64,000 nucleotides of DNA from Chondrosia reniformis. Taxonomy: Eukaryota; Porifera; Demospongiae; Chondrillida; Chondrillidae. A model generated the notes under the pieces. The model was not told the origin of the DNA. It was given only the letters and a program-made list of their open reading frames with translations, and ran no database searches. This document shows, in pieces, positions 1 to 12,536 of the stretch. The stretch covers positions 5,303,501 to 5,367,500 of the forward strand of contig OX359201.1 of NCBI GenBank assembly GCA_947172415.1. Direction: 5' to 3'. How positions within the stretch are numbered: the first letter of the stretch is position 1; each line of letters begins with the position of its first letter. The translations under genes and the position numbers were made by a program.

Positions 1-228
1 CTACCACTATCGACCAATCACTGGACAGCTACCACTATCAACTAATCACTGGACAGCTACCACTATCGACCAATCACTGGACAGCTACCACTATCGACCA
101 ATCACTGGACAGCTACCACTATCGACCAATCACTGGACAGCTACCACTATCGACCAATCACTGGACAGCTACCACTATCGACCAATCACTGGACAGCTAC
201 CACTATCGACCAATCACTGGACAGCTAC
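1..228. repeat. 28-bp minisatellite
   Basis: About eight head-to-tail copies of a 28-bp unit that begins CTACCACTATCGACCAATCA. One unit carries two substitutions (CAACT for CGACC). The array runs off the left edge of the window, so its full length is unknown. Confidence 0.95.
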
Positions 229-1070
229 TATAATTATACCACCTGTTGGCAATTGGTTGTGTCTGTCCACAAGCTATGAACGAAAGACAGTCACCCAGCT
301 TGCTACAGCCATGGAATTGCAATGCTATTGGAATGAGGGTCACTCACCAGTTCTATAAGCGTAGAGAGTAAATCTAATAATGCACAAGACATTGGTTACT
401 GTAGCTTACTGCATATAGCCTAAACTGCTAGTGAATGATTCCCATATTTTCCTAAAACGTTGATGACTCAATAGTTGTGGTTACCCTGCTCAAGATAGGA
501 ATGTCTAATATCAATAAGAGGCTTCTACACTAAAATACAATCTGTAGTGACTGTCAAGGTTGGCCATTTAGAATTAGATGATGAAATTTGAGACTCCAAG
601 AAGGAACTTGTATACTTCCAGTTGGTCTTCAAGTTCAGCCTTAAATACACTCCTCAATCCTCACTGAAGATGAGGTCCACAAGGCAAAAAAGGAAAAAAA
701 TAACAATTGTATACATTTAGGTCTTCAGATAATTGAATTGCTAGAGAAATGAAGCAGTAGAAGTTGGAATAACAGATTCCTAAACTACTCTCTACAGAAA
801 GTGCAATGAAGTAAGGAGAGTAACTCTTGAAGTGGAGCTAGCATAGTTTGTCACTTTAAGGTTGGTGTTTCAGTCCATGGCCCTCCTCCACCCCTCAACA
901 GAATGCAAACAGCAGCTTCATCAGGCGTGACAGTAATGTATTCATGGGATTCCACAGAGTGGATATAGATTACCATTCACATGTGCTCCAATACATGAGA
1001 TATGTATCAGACTATCAGTTGCACCAACTTATAAAACACACAAGTGGGGATGTAGAGGTTAGTTACTATC
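229..1070. other. No gene recognised
   Basis: AT-rich sequence between two minisatellites. I looked on the minus strand for the remaining PTPA exons and found no match. No RNA gene is evident. Confidence 0.5.
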
Positions 1071-1240
1071 TTGCGACACAGTCTTGGAAAGGACATATCT
1101 TGCGACACACTCTTGGAAAGGACATATCTTGTGACACAGTCCTGGAAGGACATATATTGCGACACAGTCTTGGAAAGGACATATCTTGCGACACAGTCCT
1201 GGAAAGGACATATCTTGCGACACACTCTTGGAAAGGACAA
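1071..1240. repeat. 29-bp minisatellite
   Basis: Six copies of a 29-bp unit built on TTGCGACACAGTCTTGGAAA followed by GGACATATC. Several frames stay open across the array because the unit has few stops. Those short ORFs are repeat artefacts, not genes. Confidence 0.95.
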
Positions 1241-1931
1241 TATATGTTAACATCCCAAGTTTGTAAATGTAGCATTGAATCAAATTGAAATTTTGAATTA
1301 CAGATCATGTAGGCAAATATACTGCTGGACTAATATCTAGTACTAGAAGTATGTAGGCATTTCACCCAGTGCTACCTATAAGTACATAAGTTCATTATTA
1401 TTACATATAATTAATAAAAATTACATATATGTAAATGCAATGGGTACTTGTCTTTCAATTTTCTATCATATCCTTTGCTAAACCCTACCACTATGATGTT
1501 GTTTTAGAGGCTGTTATTGTATACAGATTGTTTTTCTACATATTTCACATCCAAGCATTCCTTATGGTATATAGATGGTAAACATTACATTGAGATAGGA
1601 ATGTTAACGATAATAGGAATGCAGCAAGTAGTTATATTCCTTTATGGGAATATACCTGCTGTGTATCTAAATGACGGCATTTCCTTTAAAACTATGTTTA
1701 CAATAAGCCAATAGCATTGAGCATACGAATAGCCAGCCCGATCTATTCACTGATTCATGTATGGGGTGATACAGTGTGAAACACATATATGCAATAGACT
1801 ATGATATTGGATGCACAACAGAATATGATAACTTGGCTAATTTAGCATCAGTAACATTTAGTAAATGACCCGAAGGTCTCCATTATAGTGAACACAACAA
1901 AAATCTTTTCATTTGAAAACAGAATATGTAA
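1241..1931. other. No gene recognised
   Basis: AT-rich spacer. A 65-codon plus-strand ORF at 1517-1714 has no recognisable domain and no supporting context. It is probably intronic or intergenic relative to PTPA. Confidence 0.4.
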
Positions 1932-4486
1932 GTCAGTCAGATCTACAGATAGCATACGGAGGACACATCAGACAGTCAGATCTACAGATTGCATATGGAG
2001 GACACATCAGTCAGTCAGATCTACAGATAGCATACGGAGGATACATCAGTCAGTCAGATCTACAGATAGCATACGGAGGGACACATCAGTCAGATCTACA
2101 GATAGGATATGGAGGACACATCAGACAGTCAGATCTACAGATAGCATACAGAGGACACATCAGACAGATCTACAGATAGCATATGGAGGACACATCAGAC
2201 AGATCTACAGATAGCATACGGAGGACACATCAGACAGATCTACAGATAGCATATGGAGGACACATCAGTCAGTCAGATCTACAGATAGCATACAGAGGAC
2301 ACATCAGACAGATCTACAGATAGCATACGGAGGACACATCAGTCAGATCTACAGATAGCATATGGAGGACACATCAGACAGTCAGATCTACAGATAGCAT
2401 ATGGAGGACACATCAGACAGATCTACAGATAGCATACGGAGGACACATCAGATAGATCTACAGATAGCATATGGAGGACACATCAGTCAGTCAGATCTAC
2501 AGATAGCATACGGAGGACACATCAGTCAGATCTACAGATAGCATATGGAGGACACATCAGTCAGTCAGATCTACAGATAGCATACAGAGGACACATCAGT
2601 CAGATCTACAGATAGCATACGGAGGACACATCAGACAGATCTACAGATAGCATATGGAGGACACATCAGTCAGTCAGATCTACAGATAGCATATGGAGGA
2701 CACATCAGACAGATCTACAGATAGCATACGGAGGACACATCAGACAGATCTACAGATAGCATATGGAGGACACATCAGTCAGTCAGATCTACAGATAGCA
2801 TACGGAGGACACATCAGACAGATCTACAGATAGCATACGGAGGACACATCAGTCAGATCTACAGATAGCATACAGAGGAAACATCAGTCAGATCTACAGA
2901 TAGCATATGGAGGACACATCAGACAGTCAGATCTACAGATAGCATATGGAGGACACATCAGACAGATCTACAGATAGCATACGGAGGACACATCAGACAG
3001 ATCTACAGATAGCATATGGAGGACACATCAGTCAGACAGATCTACAGATAGCATACGGAGGACACATCAGTCAGTCAGATCTACAGATAGCATACGGAGG
3101 ACACATCAGTCAGATCTACAGATAGCATACGGAGGACACATTAGTCAGATCTACAGATAGCATATGGAGGACACATCAGACAGATCTACAGATAGCATAC
3201 GGAGGACACATCAGACAGATCTACAGATAGCATATGGAGGACACATCAGTCAGACAGATCTACAGATAGCATACGGAGGACACATCAGTCAGTCAGATCT
3301 ACAGATAGCATACGGAGGACACATCAGTCAGATCTACAGATAGCATACGGAGGACACATCAGTCAGATCTACAGATAGCATATGGAGGACACATCAGTCA
3401 GTCAGATCTACAGATAGCATACGGAGGACACATCAGTCAGTCAGATCTACAGATAGCATATGGAGGACACATCAGTCAGTCAGATCTACAGATAGCATAT
3501 GGAGGACACATCAGTCAGTCAGATCTACAGATAGCATACGGAGGACACATCAGACAGATCTACAGATAGCATACGGAGGACACATCAGTCAGTCAGATCT
3601 ACAGATAGCATACAGAGGACACATCAGTCAGATCTACAGATAGCATATGGAGGACACATCAGTCAGTCAGATCTACAGATAGCATACGGAGGACACATCA
3701 GACAGATCTACAGATAGCATATGGAGGACACATCAGTCAGTCAGATCTACAGATAGCATATGGAGGACACATCAGTCAGTCAGATCTACAGATAGCATAC
3801 GGAGGACACATCAGACAGATCTACAGATAGCATATGGAGGACACATCAGTCAGTCAGATCTACAGATAGCATACGGAGGACACATCAGTCAGTCAGATCT
3901 ACAGATAGCATATGGAGGACACATCAGTCAGTCAGATCTACAGATAGCATATGGAGGACACATCAGTCAGTCAGATCTACAGATAGCATACGGAGGACAC
4001 ATCAGTCAGATCTACAGATAGCATACGGAGGACACATCAGTCAGTCAGATCTACAGATAGCATACAGAGGACACATCAGTCAGATCTACAGATAGCATAT
4101 GGAGGACACATCAGTCAGTCAGATCTACAGATAGCATACGGAGGACACATCAGTCAGATCTACAGATAGCATACGGAGGACACATCAGTCAGTCAGATCT
4201 ACAGATAGCATATGGAGGACACATCAGTCAGTCAGATCTACAGATAGCATACGGAGGACACATCAGACAGATCTACAGATAGCATATGGAGGACACATCA
4301 GTCAGTCAGATCTACAGATAGCATACGGAGGACACATCAGTCAGTCAGATCTACAGATAGCATACGGAGGACACATCAGTCAGTCAGATCTACAGATAGC
4401 ATATGGAGGACACATCATTCAGTCAGATCTACAGATAGCATACGGAGGACACATCAGACAGATCTACAGATGGCATACGGAGCACA
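1932..4486. repeat. Large 35/39-bp minisatellite
   Basis: Roughly 68 tandem units of CAGATCTACAGATAGCATAC followed by GGAGGACACATCAGT. Units come in two lengths, 35 and 39 bp, differing by one extra CAGT. Point variants (tacgg, tatgg, tacag) are scattered through the array. Every unit carries AGATCT, the BglII site. The array lies just 3' of the third PTPA exon on the minus strand, so it falls in the next PTPA intron if that gene continues leftwards. Confidence 0.97.
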
Positions 4487-4937
4487 TGTAAGATACATGT
4501 CCACTCACCTGTGCCATAGTCAATTCTAGTTGGGTTCCCAAAACTTCCTAAATGTACAAACAGACAGACTCTAAATCACACATATACGTATGTCTCCAAG
4601 TTCCTAATATGGCAATGGACATAAACATCTGCATGTTAATAGGAGCAGAAATATCTCCACACTACATCAAGACTGACTATAATATTACACATAAATATAC
4701 ACATGATTGACGACACTAAAATATAAAAAATATTGAGATTTTCAGAATCTTTGTTAACATTTAATACATAATATTAATGACAGCTGCCTAAGCAATAACA
4801 TTTGTTTCGTACTAATACTGATCTTATATATTACGCCAATTAAGCCAACCGAGGGATTAAGGTCTCATCTACTACTGCATGTATAAAGTACATAGTAGAA
4901 GAGTCAAACTTCAGTTAAAGACTCTTCTTCAACTAAC
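4487..4937. other. Probable PTPA intron sequence
   Basis: AT-rich, non-repetitive sequence between the minisatellite and the third PTPA exon. No further feature seen. Confidence 0.5.
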
Positions 4938-6330
4938 CATTAAGATAAGTAGAGATTTCCTTTATATGCTCCTTGTGCTCTTCTGGAACAAGATCAACAA
5001 GTAAACTTTCAGAAGTTTCAACAAGTTTCTCCTGCCATTTTCTGAAAGCCTTATTTCCAAACCGCTGGTGTGGCTGGTCAAGTGGAGGAAACACCTTCAA
5101 CCAAGCCTTCAGAGTATCAAGAATGTCTAAAACCTTCTGGACACTCTATAACCGAAGAAGACAAATGAAAAAAGTTTAAAAATGTAAATTTACAAAATGA
5201 AAACCCTTTCAGTTTAGTAAAATATAATCCTTGTTTCATGTCTCGTGGTGGCTTACAGTATGTAACACCTACCTGAAATGGTACCTACGATTTTTATTCA
5301 TTTTATATATATGCATATTTGTCTATTTGTTGAATGCATTTTGCGTAAGAAATTTAAGTTACCCATGTTTATGTTGGCAAGTTTTTATGTAATGATGAAA
5401 CCATCAAGTTAGCTTGAATGTTACACATACACAATAGCTTAGGCTTTGAGGCAATATGAGTATAAAAGGGGGGCTATAAGATCTAAAGATGGCATAAGAT
5501 ATGTGATACATGTCTATGACAGTCAAACTGTTATTATAATAGTGTTTATGACACTTCTATGGTTTGGGGACATCCCCTTTGACAAGCAATGTGATTATTA
5601 GTCTGGATTAAGGGAATATTTCAAGTTAAGTTACTGTCTACATTTGGTTTTATACACACAAGCCTATATACAAAATATTCAGTAAATGTATTTGTATAAA
5701 AATTTGATAGAGAGGTGATGACAATCTTAAATTAGTCCAAAGGGAAAGTCCCTTCTTGTACATAATCACACAACCTAAATGTACAGTAGGAAACATCTTA
5801 TTCAATTGACTACATACAGTCAACACTTCAAGAAGCTATTATTAGTAACTGTGGATCTTTACTAAAAATGGCAAATTTACATTCTAACCTAACTTGATAA
5901 GATATGTGCTACACGACACATTCAAAAACACTGAACCATCAACTACCTATAAAACATAGTTCATTCAGTTTGTAGTTCTACAGACTTCCCATGAAATGTT
6001 TGGAATTATCACAATTGAACAGAAATAAATCGACAGACACAAGGGTTTGGTCGCTCACTTCTGACGTCGACTTTTTAGCATCCGAAATTTTCTTTCCTTT
6101 AACAGCGTCGTTCACCAGCAGTATAAAGGCAACAAAGTCATGGTGTGCCTAGCACAAGGGAGAAGAACACATTAATAAATGTATTTTCATTGGACAGAAA
6201 TCAAATCCAATGCTCAAACCTGCGAATTCAGCCATTTTTCCAAATCTTCTGGCTTGTGGACTTTTTTCGAAGGTCTGTTAGGATCTTGTTCAAGTTTAGG
6301 CACTTTTGCTTCTTTCAAACTGTCGGCCAT
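4938..6330 (-). CDS. PTPA: PTPA, PP2A phosphatase activator (5' part)
   Basis: Serine/threonine phosphatase 2A activator, a cytosolic and nuclear factor that switches PP2A catalytic subunits to the active form. Three minus-strand exons were reconstructed: 6220-6330 (starts ATG, MADSLKEAK), 6059-6148 and 4938-5145. All have GT-AG borders and phases 0, 0 and 1. Recognition rests on VHKPEDLEKWLNSQ, then VNDAVKGKK, then the hallmark LDQPHQRFGNKAFRKW, which match the N-terminal half of animal PTPA in order and spacing. The reconstructed part is about 136 residues. The remaining C-terminal exons, with the YGTGHE region, were not found and must lie left of the window, beyond the 2.5-kb minisatellite. 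Intron 2 (5146-6058) holds no other feature. The gene is head-to-head with the membrane-protein gene at 7560. Confidence 0.9.
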
Positions 6331-7559
6331 TTTTGCATAACCTTTAACCTTTGTGTAATTACTATTTCAATCGGATATACAGTGCAAATGTGATACATGG
6401 TAAATCACTTAGCTACATACACTATCACTATCTTGTGATAAGTATATCATTTATTTAATACACTATCATTTTTTGCGTTTCATTAGGGCCGGGTATTTTC
6501 CCTCCAACCCAAAATGAATTGCACTGATTAGGCCTAAAATTGTTATTTACCAGTCTAACCTTCAGAAGCATATAATAAACTCTAACTTATACAATTAGCT
6601 ATACTCTCAGTCTGTAAGGGCCTGTTTTCCCCTCGGAAGCTGTGTAAACAAATTTAGGAATTTCACTCGCATACGTATGTATATACGTACACTCTGACTT
6701 CCGTTTCCTGCATTCCAAACCCATATACAAAAGCTACGAGACTTCACATCAGTGGTCTCACGTTAGGGAATCTTTTGTTTAGTAAGCCAAAAAGCAGGAT
6801 TAGTGATTTATCATTATACTGCCCTGAAGCAAGTCGCTGCCTATAGCAAGAGTAACAATATCCGTAGGTAGGTGTTATTTTTGTGATCATGTTTATCTAT
6901 CTAAATCCACCGTGTCACAACTTTTTCCTATATAACCCATAATTGTTCCGCTTTTCTGACTGTATTATCTACTGTGGTATTATTGTTGATAGAAATTTAA
7001 TCCAAATCAGAAATAATATATAGTGCGACAATATATATCCGAGTACGATCGTTTCTTGTATTAAATATTTTCGTTACTACTACGAAGGCGCCTATACATT
7101 CAAAATACATTAATGTATTGTATACGTTATTTTGAGAAAAATGGTCAGGTTGGACAATTACTATAAAAGAAACTATGTTACAAAACAAGTTTCAGTAACT
7201 TCTATACAGTATATATATACAAAGCCATATAGTTTGCTGAACCAGAAATATATGACTCCTACATAAGAAAATACTATCATAAATGCACTTCACCAATGTT
7301 TTATCTGCCAAACTGCATAATCCATCGACCTTCTTCTGTATGAATTCATTTGTGCAATGATTTGTGACACTGTATATTATGAACAAATGCCATGGTTTTG
7401 GCTGCATGTGGTTTGTTTTGGTGGTATGACTTTTAATGATATTCATTGAGAGTTAACACTTAAACAAAACTTCTATAAAATATTCCCTTACAAATTTAAT
7501 AAAAATACCTTACTTTTATTTGTAGCCTGAAATCTACTCCAAAACAAGTTAGGAAATTC
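6331..7559. other. Intergenic, divergent promoter region
   Basis: AT-rich spacer between the PTPA start and the first membrane-family gene, which point away from each other. Both promoters and probably a 5' untranslated exon should lie here. TTTATTTGTAG just before 7526 is a plausible splice acceptor upstream of the ATG at 7560. Two minus-strand ORFs (6997-7188, 7192-7446) have no recognisable content and look like chance. Confidence 0.5.
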
Positions 7560-9680
7560 ATGGAGACAGAACCAGTCTCTCCATCTGGTCAGAAACCTGT
7601 CATAAGTAGTGGAAGCAAAGCTATCAAAATGGATCACCAACAATCCTCAGTGGATCATCCAATTGAGGATGAGAAAGTACTCCACAACATTGCAATGAAG
7701 GCACCCATGATTAATCCAGATAATCCAAGATTCCTCTCCCGTGAATTAGGACTACCAGAAGTAGATATCCAAAACATTATTTATCAAAACAAAGACAACC
7801 CAAAAGAGCAAATATTTCAACTTTTGCTGAAGTGGTTTCAGCAGGCTGAGATTGAGAATCGTACATATGAAATCCTAATAGAGGCAGCAGTTAATATCAA
7901 AGTACAGCCACTAGCAGACTTTCTTAGGAAGAAGGCCGGAATACGTAAGATAAGCCAGGATAGCATTCTTGAGTCTTCTTGTGAAGAAAACAGAAACGGA
8001 TGTGACACAATCAAAGAACATTTAGAAGGTGACCAAATGTTCTTTGATCCGGTCCCAGACTCGGGTCTTTCAGAGAGGCTTGTTGCCAGTGCTACTGAGA
8101 TAGCTGGTCAAGATGAGCCTCCTGTACCTCCTGACCCTCCACTTGAGCCTACTCCACCCCCTACACCAGATCCACCAGTGCCACCAGAACCTGCTATTCT
8201 TAGTTTAACGAGGTTCTTTGAGTACCGTTTGCTGGGGTATGTTAGCAAGCATCCACGAGCAACCAAACTGGGTAGAAATATTGTTCTCATGATGATATAT
8301 GCCTTTATCATCATTCAATTGGTGGAAACAGCTCTGGTTTCACGTCTTCTAGAAAACAAAGTTTCTTTTCCATCCAAGTGCTACCACAGTGGCCTTGCCT
8401 TTGTGCTAACAGTAACGTTACGTTCTCTGACCCGTTGTCTCTTTCCTCTTGTGTTGAGCATGAATTTTCACCATGTAATCAGTAAAAGGTTCATGAAAGG
8501 ACAGTTCTTCGATGATCAGTCGCATAAAACATTTATTTGGAAAATTGAGCAAGAAGAGAACTTTGATGTTGTGAGAAAAGTCATTTATCTGTTTGGAGAC
8601 GAGCTACTTGCCATGGCGGTCAAGAGCAAAAAGGACATTAAAGTGTTGTTGACCCATTTACGGAAGGAGTTTGAGGCAGACATGCATGTGATGTGCATTA
8701 CGTCAATCCTTGAAGGAGTAATACTGACATTAGGAATAATGTCTCTTGGAGCTTTGGAATACTCAGTGGCAGATATACCTAACAAAATGACAATGAATGG
8801 AACAAATATTTTGAAACTGTTTGACGTTGCATCCTGCCTTTTCTTGAACATATTTGGTGGTCTGATGTTGTCCATCTTTTTCTTTGAATTTAAAATCAAA
8901 TTTCTCATTTCTTCCATCATCAATGCTGAATCGCTTAGCTGCAAGCATAAGGAGATTGATACTAAAGCTAAGCTGAATGACGATTTGAAAAAGAAATCAA
9001 TGTTTATGGTTGATGCTATATCATCCAACTGGTGTTTTGTGGAGATCCTCCTTTATCTTGGCTGTGCATTTTATTCCGTCTTGCTAGTGATTGCATCAGC
9101 CTCTGGCTTACCTCTCAGTTGCGGTATAGTCATGGAGAAGGCAGATTTCTACGAAGAATTGCAAGTCCATTGGCTTTGGACTGTTATACTCATCACCTTC
9201 TTCCATTTGTTGGCCACCTCTATATTTGCCATACCACTCGTGCGTCCAGTTGGTATCATCTTGGAAGTGGCTGGAATTCTGTTTCTTTATGTGACCTTTG
9301 AAGGCAGCGCGACCTCCTTCACAAGATACATGCAGATCCTTTATGCCATCTTCCCCCTGTGCTACATCTTTTGGTATCAGGTAGTGACTATTGTCCACGA
9401 GTTTGCCTTTGCCTACTGCACCAAGGGCTTCATATATGTCCATGTTCGCAGACTGGCCTTCTGTATCACACTGTTGATGGCCATGGTTGTTGCAGTTGGG
9501 TTTAGCATATACAATGAATACTTACTCCTGGGCATGCAAGGAAGTGATTCCTTTGATAGAAACACTCCTCAGAAAACCTTTAATCGCATTTGTGACACGG
9601 GTGCTGGCATCTTTTCGGAATATTGTATATGTAATAGTGACAGAGACCCATTTTGCTCTTGTCTCTCAAAGCAGATTTAA
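7560..9680 (+). CDS. Death-domain multi-pass membrane protein, paralog 1
   Basis: An uninterrupted 706-residue frame. Residues about 36-128 read as a death domain: a RELGLPEVDIQNI helix pair, PKEQIFQLLLKWF, and a last helix LADFLRKKAG. A proline-rich linker follows (186-211). Nine hydrophobic segments lie near 240-262, 278-300, 377-398, 420-443, 490-512, 537-560, 563-582, 590-612 and 630-653. The tail has five cysteines in its last 30 residues. Signatures shared with the other paralogs are SASGLPLSCG after segment 5, QILYAIFPLCYIFWY in segment 8, and an acidic residue ending segment 9. With a cytosolic death domain, an odd number of segments puts the cysteine-rich tail outside the cell (inference). 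I do not recognise the membrane module; it does not look like a GPCR. It is the left member of the 4.58-kb tandem duplication. Confidence 0.88.
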   Translation: METEPVSPSGQKPVISSGSKAIKMDHQQSSVDHPIEDEKVLHNIAMKAPMINPDNPRFLSRELGLPEVDIQNIIYQNKDNPKEQIFQLLLKWFQQAEIENRTYEILIEAAVNIKVQPLADFLRKKAGIRKISQDSILESSCEENRNGCDTIKEHLEGDQMFFDPVPDSGLSERLVASATEIAGQDEPPVPPDPPLEPTPPPTPDPPVPPEPAILSLTRFFEYRLLGYVSKHPRATKLGRNIVLMMIYAFIIIQLVETALVSRLLENKVSFPSKCYHSGLAFVLTVTLRSLTRCLFPLVLSMNFHHVISKRFMKGQFFDDQSHKTFIWKIEQEENFDVVRKVIYLFGDELLAMAVKSKKDIKVLLTHLRKEFEADMHVMCITSILEGVILTLGIMSLGALEYSVADIPNKMTMNGTNILKLFDVASCLFLNIFGGLMLSIFFFEFKIKFLISSIINAESLSCKHKEIDTKAKLNDDLKKKSMFMVDAISSNWCFVEILLYLGCAFYSVLLVIASASGLPLSCGIVMEKADFYEELQVHWLWTVILITFFHLLATSIFAIPLVRPVGIILEVAGILFLYVTFEGSATSFTRYMQILYAIFPLCYIFWYQVVTIVHEFAFAYCTKGFIYVHVRRLAFCITLLMAMVVAVGFSIYNEYLLLGMQGSDSFDRNTPQKTFNRICDTGAGIFSEYCICNSDRDPFCSCLSKQI

Positions 9681-9970
9681 CTATGATTAAGACTGTTGGA
9701 CAATTTTTATTATAATAATGAATTCAAAACTTATTTGCGTGATAATAATTTTATAAGTTTTTGTACTAATTTGTAGATATGATTAATTACTGTGCAATTT
9801 CATATGTACGACTCCTGTATATATGTTCAGCCATCTCCAATTGTGGTCTAACAGGTATGCAACGTATTTCGCATATGTTACGCGCCAGCTCTTATACGCG
9901 AAGTGCTTGGAGATATGCGGTCAGGTGAACGGATAAAGTCGACCTACCTAATATAGTTTGCCTGTGAGCC

Positions 9971-11596
9971 ATGGCTAGCTATAGCGGAGTAAACGTAACC
10001 AGCATTTTGAGAAAAACATTTTCTTGGCTGACGAAGAATTTGGCCATTAAATGTATTCTTTCAGAGCTTTTTAGTAGTTATTTAATTGATTTGGATCTTT
10101 TGAGGGAATTGGAAGCCTGTCATTCCTCAGAAGCGGCAAATAAGAAATTTTGCACTCACCTTTTTGAGAGAGCTACACCAGAAAACTTTGACACCTTCAT
10201 CGATATTCTGAGAGAGAGCTACCCTGACTGCCCAAAGCATAAAGATGTCGTAGAAAAACTTGAAGCAGAATTAGGAGCAGGTATTTATGACCTGTGGTGT
10301 ACTCTATATATTTAGTAAATTTTGGTTTTATTCAAATTCCCATGTAGGTATAAAGACAATTTGTCCCGAATCTAGGCCTATGCAGCTGCAAGACTTAGCT
10401 TATAATAAAGATAATTATAAATGTAGTTTGATAGGTCATTTAAGATCAGAGCAATGCAATGCAGAGGATGTCCTGAAATCTCTTTATGTTGGACCATACA
10501 CCATAATTGTGCAACTTTTGAATCCCCATCTCACTAAAACCCAAGAGATTGTCAATCAATTAATCTCACTTGGTAGAATTGAAGATAAGAAATCAGAGGA
10601 AGTTAACCAAAGAAATTCTGTTGCCGAGCTTTCCAAGTATTTAGAGTTAGATAAGAAGTGGAATGATTTATCATGCTTGTACAACCTGATCTCTTGCCTC
10701 TATGTGCCAAATAAGGAAATGTACCATGAAGCATTTGAGCTGCTAGATCACTATAATGAACACTTAATTGCTTACCGATACGTTATTGCTGCAGTAAAGA
10801 AGAGGCTTAAAGCACTACGTTGATCAAGTTGTCCTCCACCAAAAGAAGGTATGATTAAAGTGGAAATAACTGTCAGAGACAGCATTTCTGAGCTGACCTA
10901 CAAAGACTGCCTGGATCTCTGGAGGATGATACTGGTGGAAGGAGCTGGCATACCTAGAGATGAGATAATTTGGGGATCTGCAAGGACTACACAGAGCACC
11001 ACAGTCACCTTTTATGTCTCACAGGTGTATAAGCAGGCAATAATTGTTACAGTAACAAGGGGATCAACACTTTGGGCAATGCTGGATTTAGGAGTGATCA
11101 AAGTAGCTATTCCTGGCATAGTTGAATTTAGCATCAATTGGAGTATGGCCAGCAGCTATATCAAACAAGCATTGCTATCTGAGGAATATCTTATGAAAAA
11201 TACAAAGGTTAGACTGTAAAACAATTAAGAATTACATATCACTTTATGGTTTTTGATATGATTGTGGTTTGAATATCACTTCCATTATTGATAAACGTAC
11301 TTGACATACATACTGTATTTGAGCCATGTGTATTTCCATACAGCCAATAACTATGTAGATATATCTGTCTTTATTACTATTTTTGCAGCTGTCAAATATT
11401 AGGAGATTCTATGATTCCTATGGATCTCCCCGAAGTGTTTATATATCTGTCTCTTGCACCAGTAAGTATATAGGATACAAATAGCTACTTAAAATAGTCT
11501 GCATTTACATTACCAGAATTTCTGATGTAAAAATATGTTTATGCAGATACAGATGTTATGTTTTGCTCATCATCGGAGAAACTTGAAAATTTTTAG
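9971..11596 (+). pseudogene. CARD-containing gene A, one premature stop
   Basis: Four exons fit: 9971-10280, 10348-11207, 11389-11461 and 11547-11596, with phases 1, 0 and 1. They give about 430 residues ending SSSEKLENF. The first exon carries a CARD-like helical bundle: ILSELFSSYLIDLDLL, then FCTHLFERATPENFDTF, then IDILRESYPDC, then a final KDVVEKLEAELG helix. The rest is a helical region plus a domain starting KVEITVRDSISELTYKDC that I do not recognise. The reading frame has one TGA at 10821-10823 where copy B has CGA (Arg). This is a C-to-T nonsense change after the helical region. The intact coding potential downstream argues for a recent lesion or a polymorphic stop. The gene lies 290 bp downstream of paralog 1 on the same strand. 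Confidence 0.75.
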
Positions 11597-12135
11597 GGCT
11601 TTGCCAAAAATGTAACAGCTCTACATTACAAGTATCCATTCTGTTATGGGAATTTATAAACTTTTTATTATGGCTTGATTGTATATACACATTTGAAGCT
11701 GTATACACTACAGACTACCAATTGTGGGCATAAGTTCAGCAAATCCCAGACTAAATAGTGAGATACCTCCATGGATACAGTTTACCACATGTAGATAAAT
11801 GGTCCTAGGAATTAAAATGAAAAATTTATAATTGGCCTCTAGATATGCACTTATTCCCAAGTATTTTCATGACAGAGACATGCTGGTATACCTAGGTTGC
11901 AACAGCTAGAAATATGCAGGTTTCACTGTAGTAAAGATAGCTTCAAATGTGTTTTCAAGCATTATGGTGGAAATTCCATCTGCAAGTATTAACAAGTGTC
12001 TGTGTCCCAGGCAGCCTCTCTTAAAGGAAGTCTCCCTTATCAAAGTCCCAAGTAGTTTACTGTAGAGTACATATATTGCATATAAATATATAAATATATA
12101 AATATTCATTTCATATAATATGTACGTACATATAA
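11597..12135. other. Duplicated noncoding spacer
   Basis: Part of the tandem duplication (its twin is 16178-16716). It contains AT-rich runs of ATATAAAT before 12135. The minus-strand ORF at 11906-12172 is low-complexity and not supported. Confidence 0.5.
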
Positions 12136-12485
12136 ATGTCTCTATTTTCACCACTATTAGATAATGACTCAAGATCAGAATGCCATAAATTCACTTCTAT
12201 GGACCAGCTACCAATTGTTGCACCTACAAAGATAATTAGACGAAAGACAAGTCCTAGAGTTTCAGAGATTATGTCGCATTTGTATCAAGGACTAGACCCC
12301 AAAGAGCAGATCTACCAACTCTTTTTGAAATGGTTTGAAATGAGCGAGATTGAAGATTACACATATGACACCTTAATGAAAGCAGCAGGGACATTAAAGC
12401 ACGCCTGTTGGCCGATTACTTCAAAGAGAAAGCAAGAGTGGAGGAAAACAAAACCTTTGATCTGTCCCCTTCCCCATTGGAAAGC
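12136..12485 (+). pseudogene. Death-domain exon relic, copy A
   Basis: Encodes a death-domain stretch similar to that of paralog 1: DPKEQIYQLFLKWFEMSEIE and YDTLMKAAGTLK. The reading frame then shifts at about 12396-12402. The last helix (LLADYFKEKA) is only found in the next frame, so one base appears to be missing. The relic runs directly into paralog 2 but cannot be read through into its membrane module. It is not clear whether it began as part of paralog 2 or of a lost gene. Confidence 0.75.
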
Positions 12486-12536
12486 CTTCATACAATTGAG
12501 AAGAGAAAGCTCCACAGCATTGCAATAAATGCACCC

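Larger units (their letters stand above)
8016..12485. repeat. Segmental tandem duplication, copy A
   Basis: Aligns co-linearly with 12597-17066 at a constant 4,581-bp offset, apart from a few small indels that largely cancel. It contains the membrane module of paralog 1, CARD gene A and a death-domain relic. Identity by eye is very high, including noncoding sequence, so the event is recent or homogenised by gene conversion. Confidence 0.93.

Noticed and set aside
1888..2214. Overlapping ORFs of 88-108 codons in the minisatellite
   Set aside because: They arise from stop-poor repeat units, have repetitive low-complexity translations and no start or splice context.
1932..4486. CRISPR-like regular repeats
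   Set aside because: Units are directly adjacent with no unique spacers, and the genome is animal.
4973..5179. Plus-strand 68-codon ORF
   Set aside because: It is antisense to the third PTPA exon, which matches a conserved protein on the other strand.
6997..7446. Two minus-strand ORFs upstream of paralog 1
   Set aside because: AT-rich, no domain, no conserved motif, and located in a divergent promoter region.
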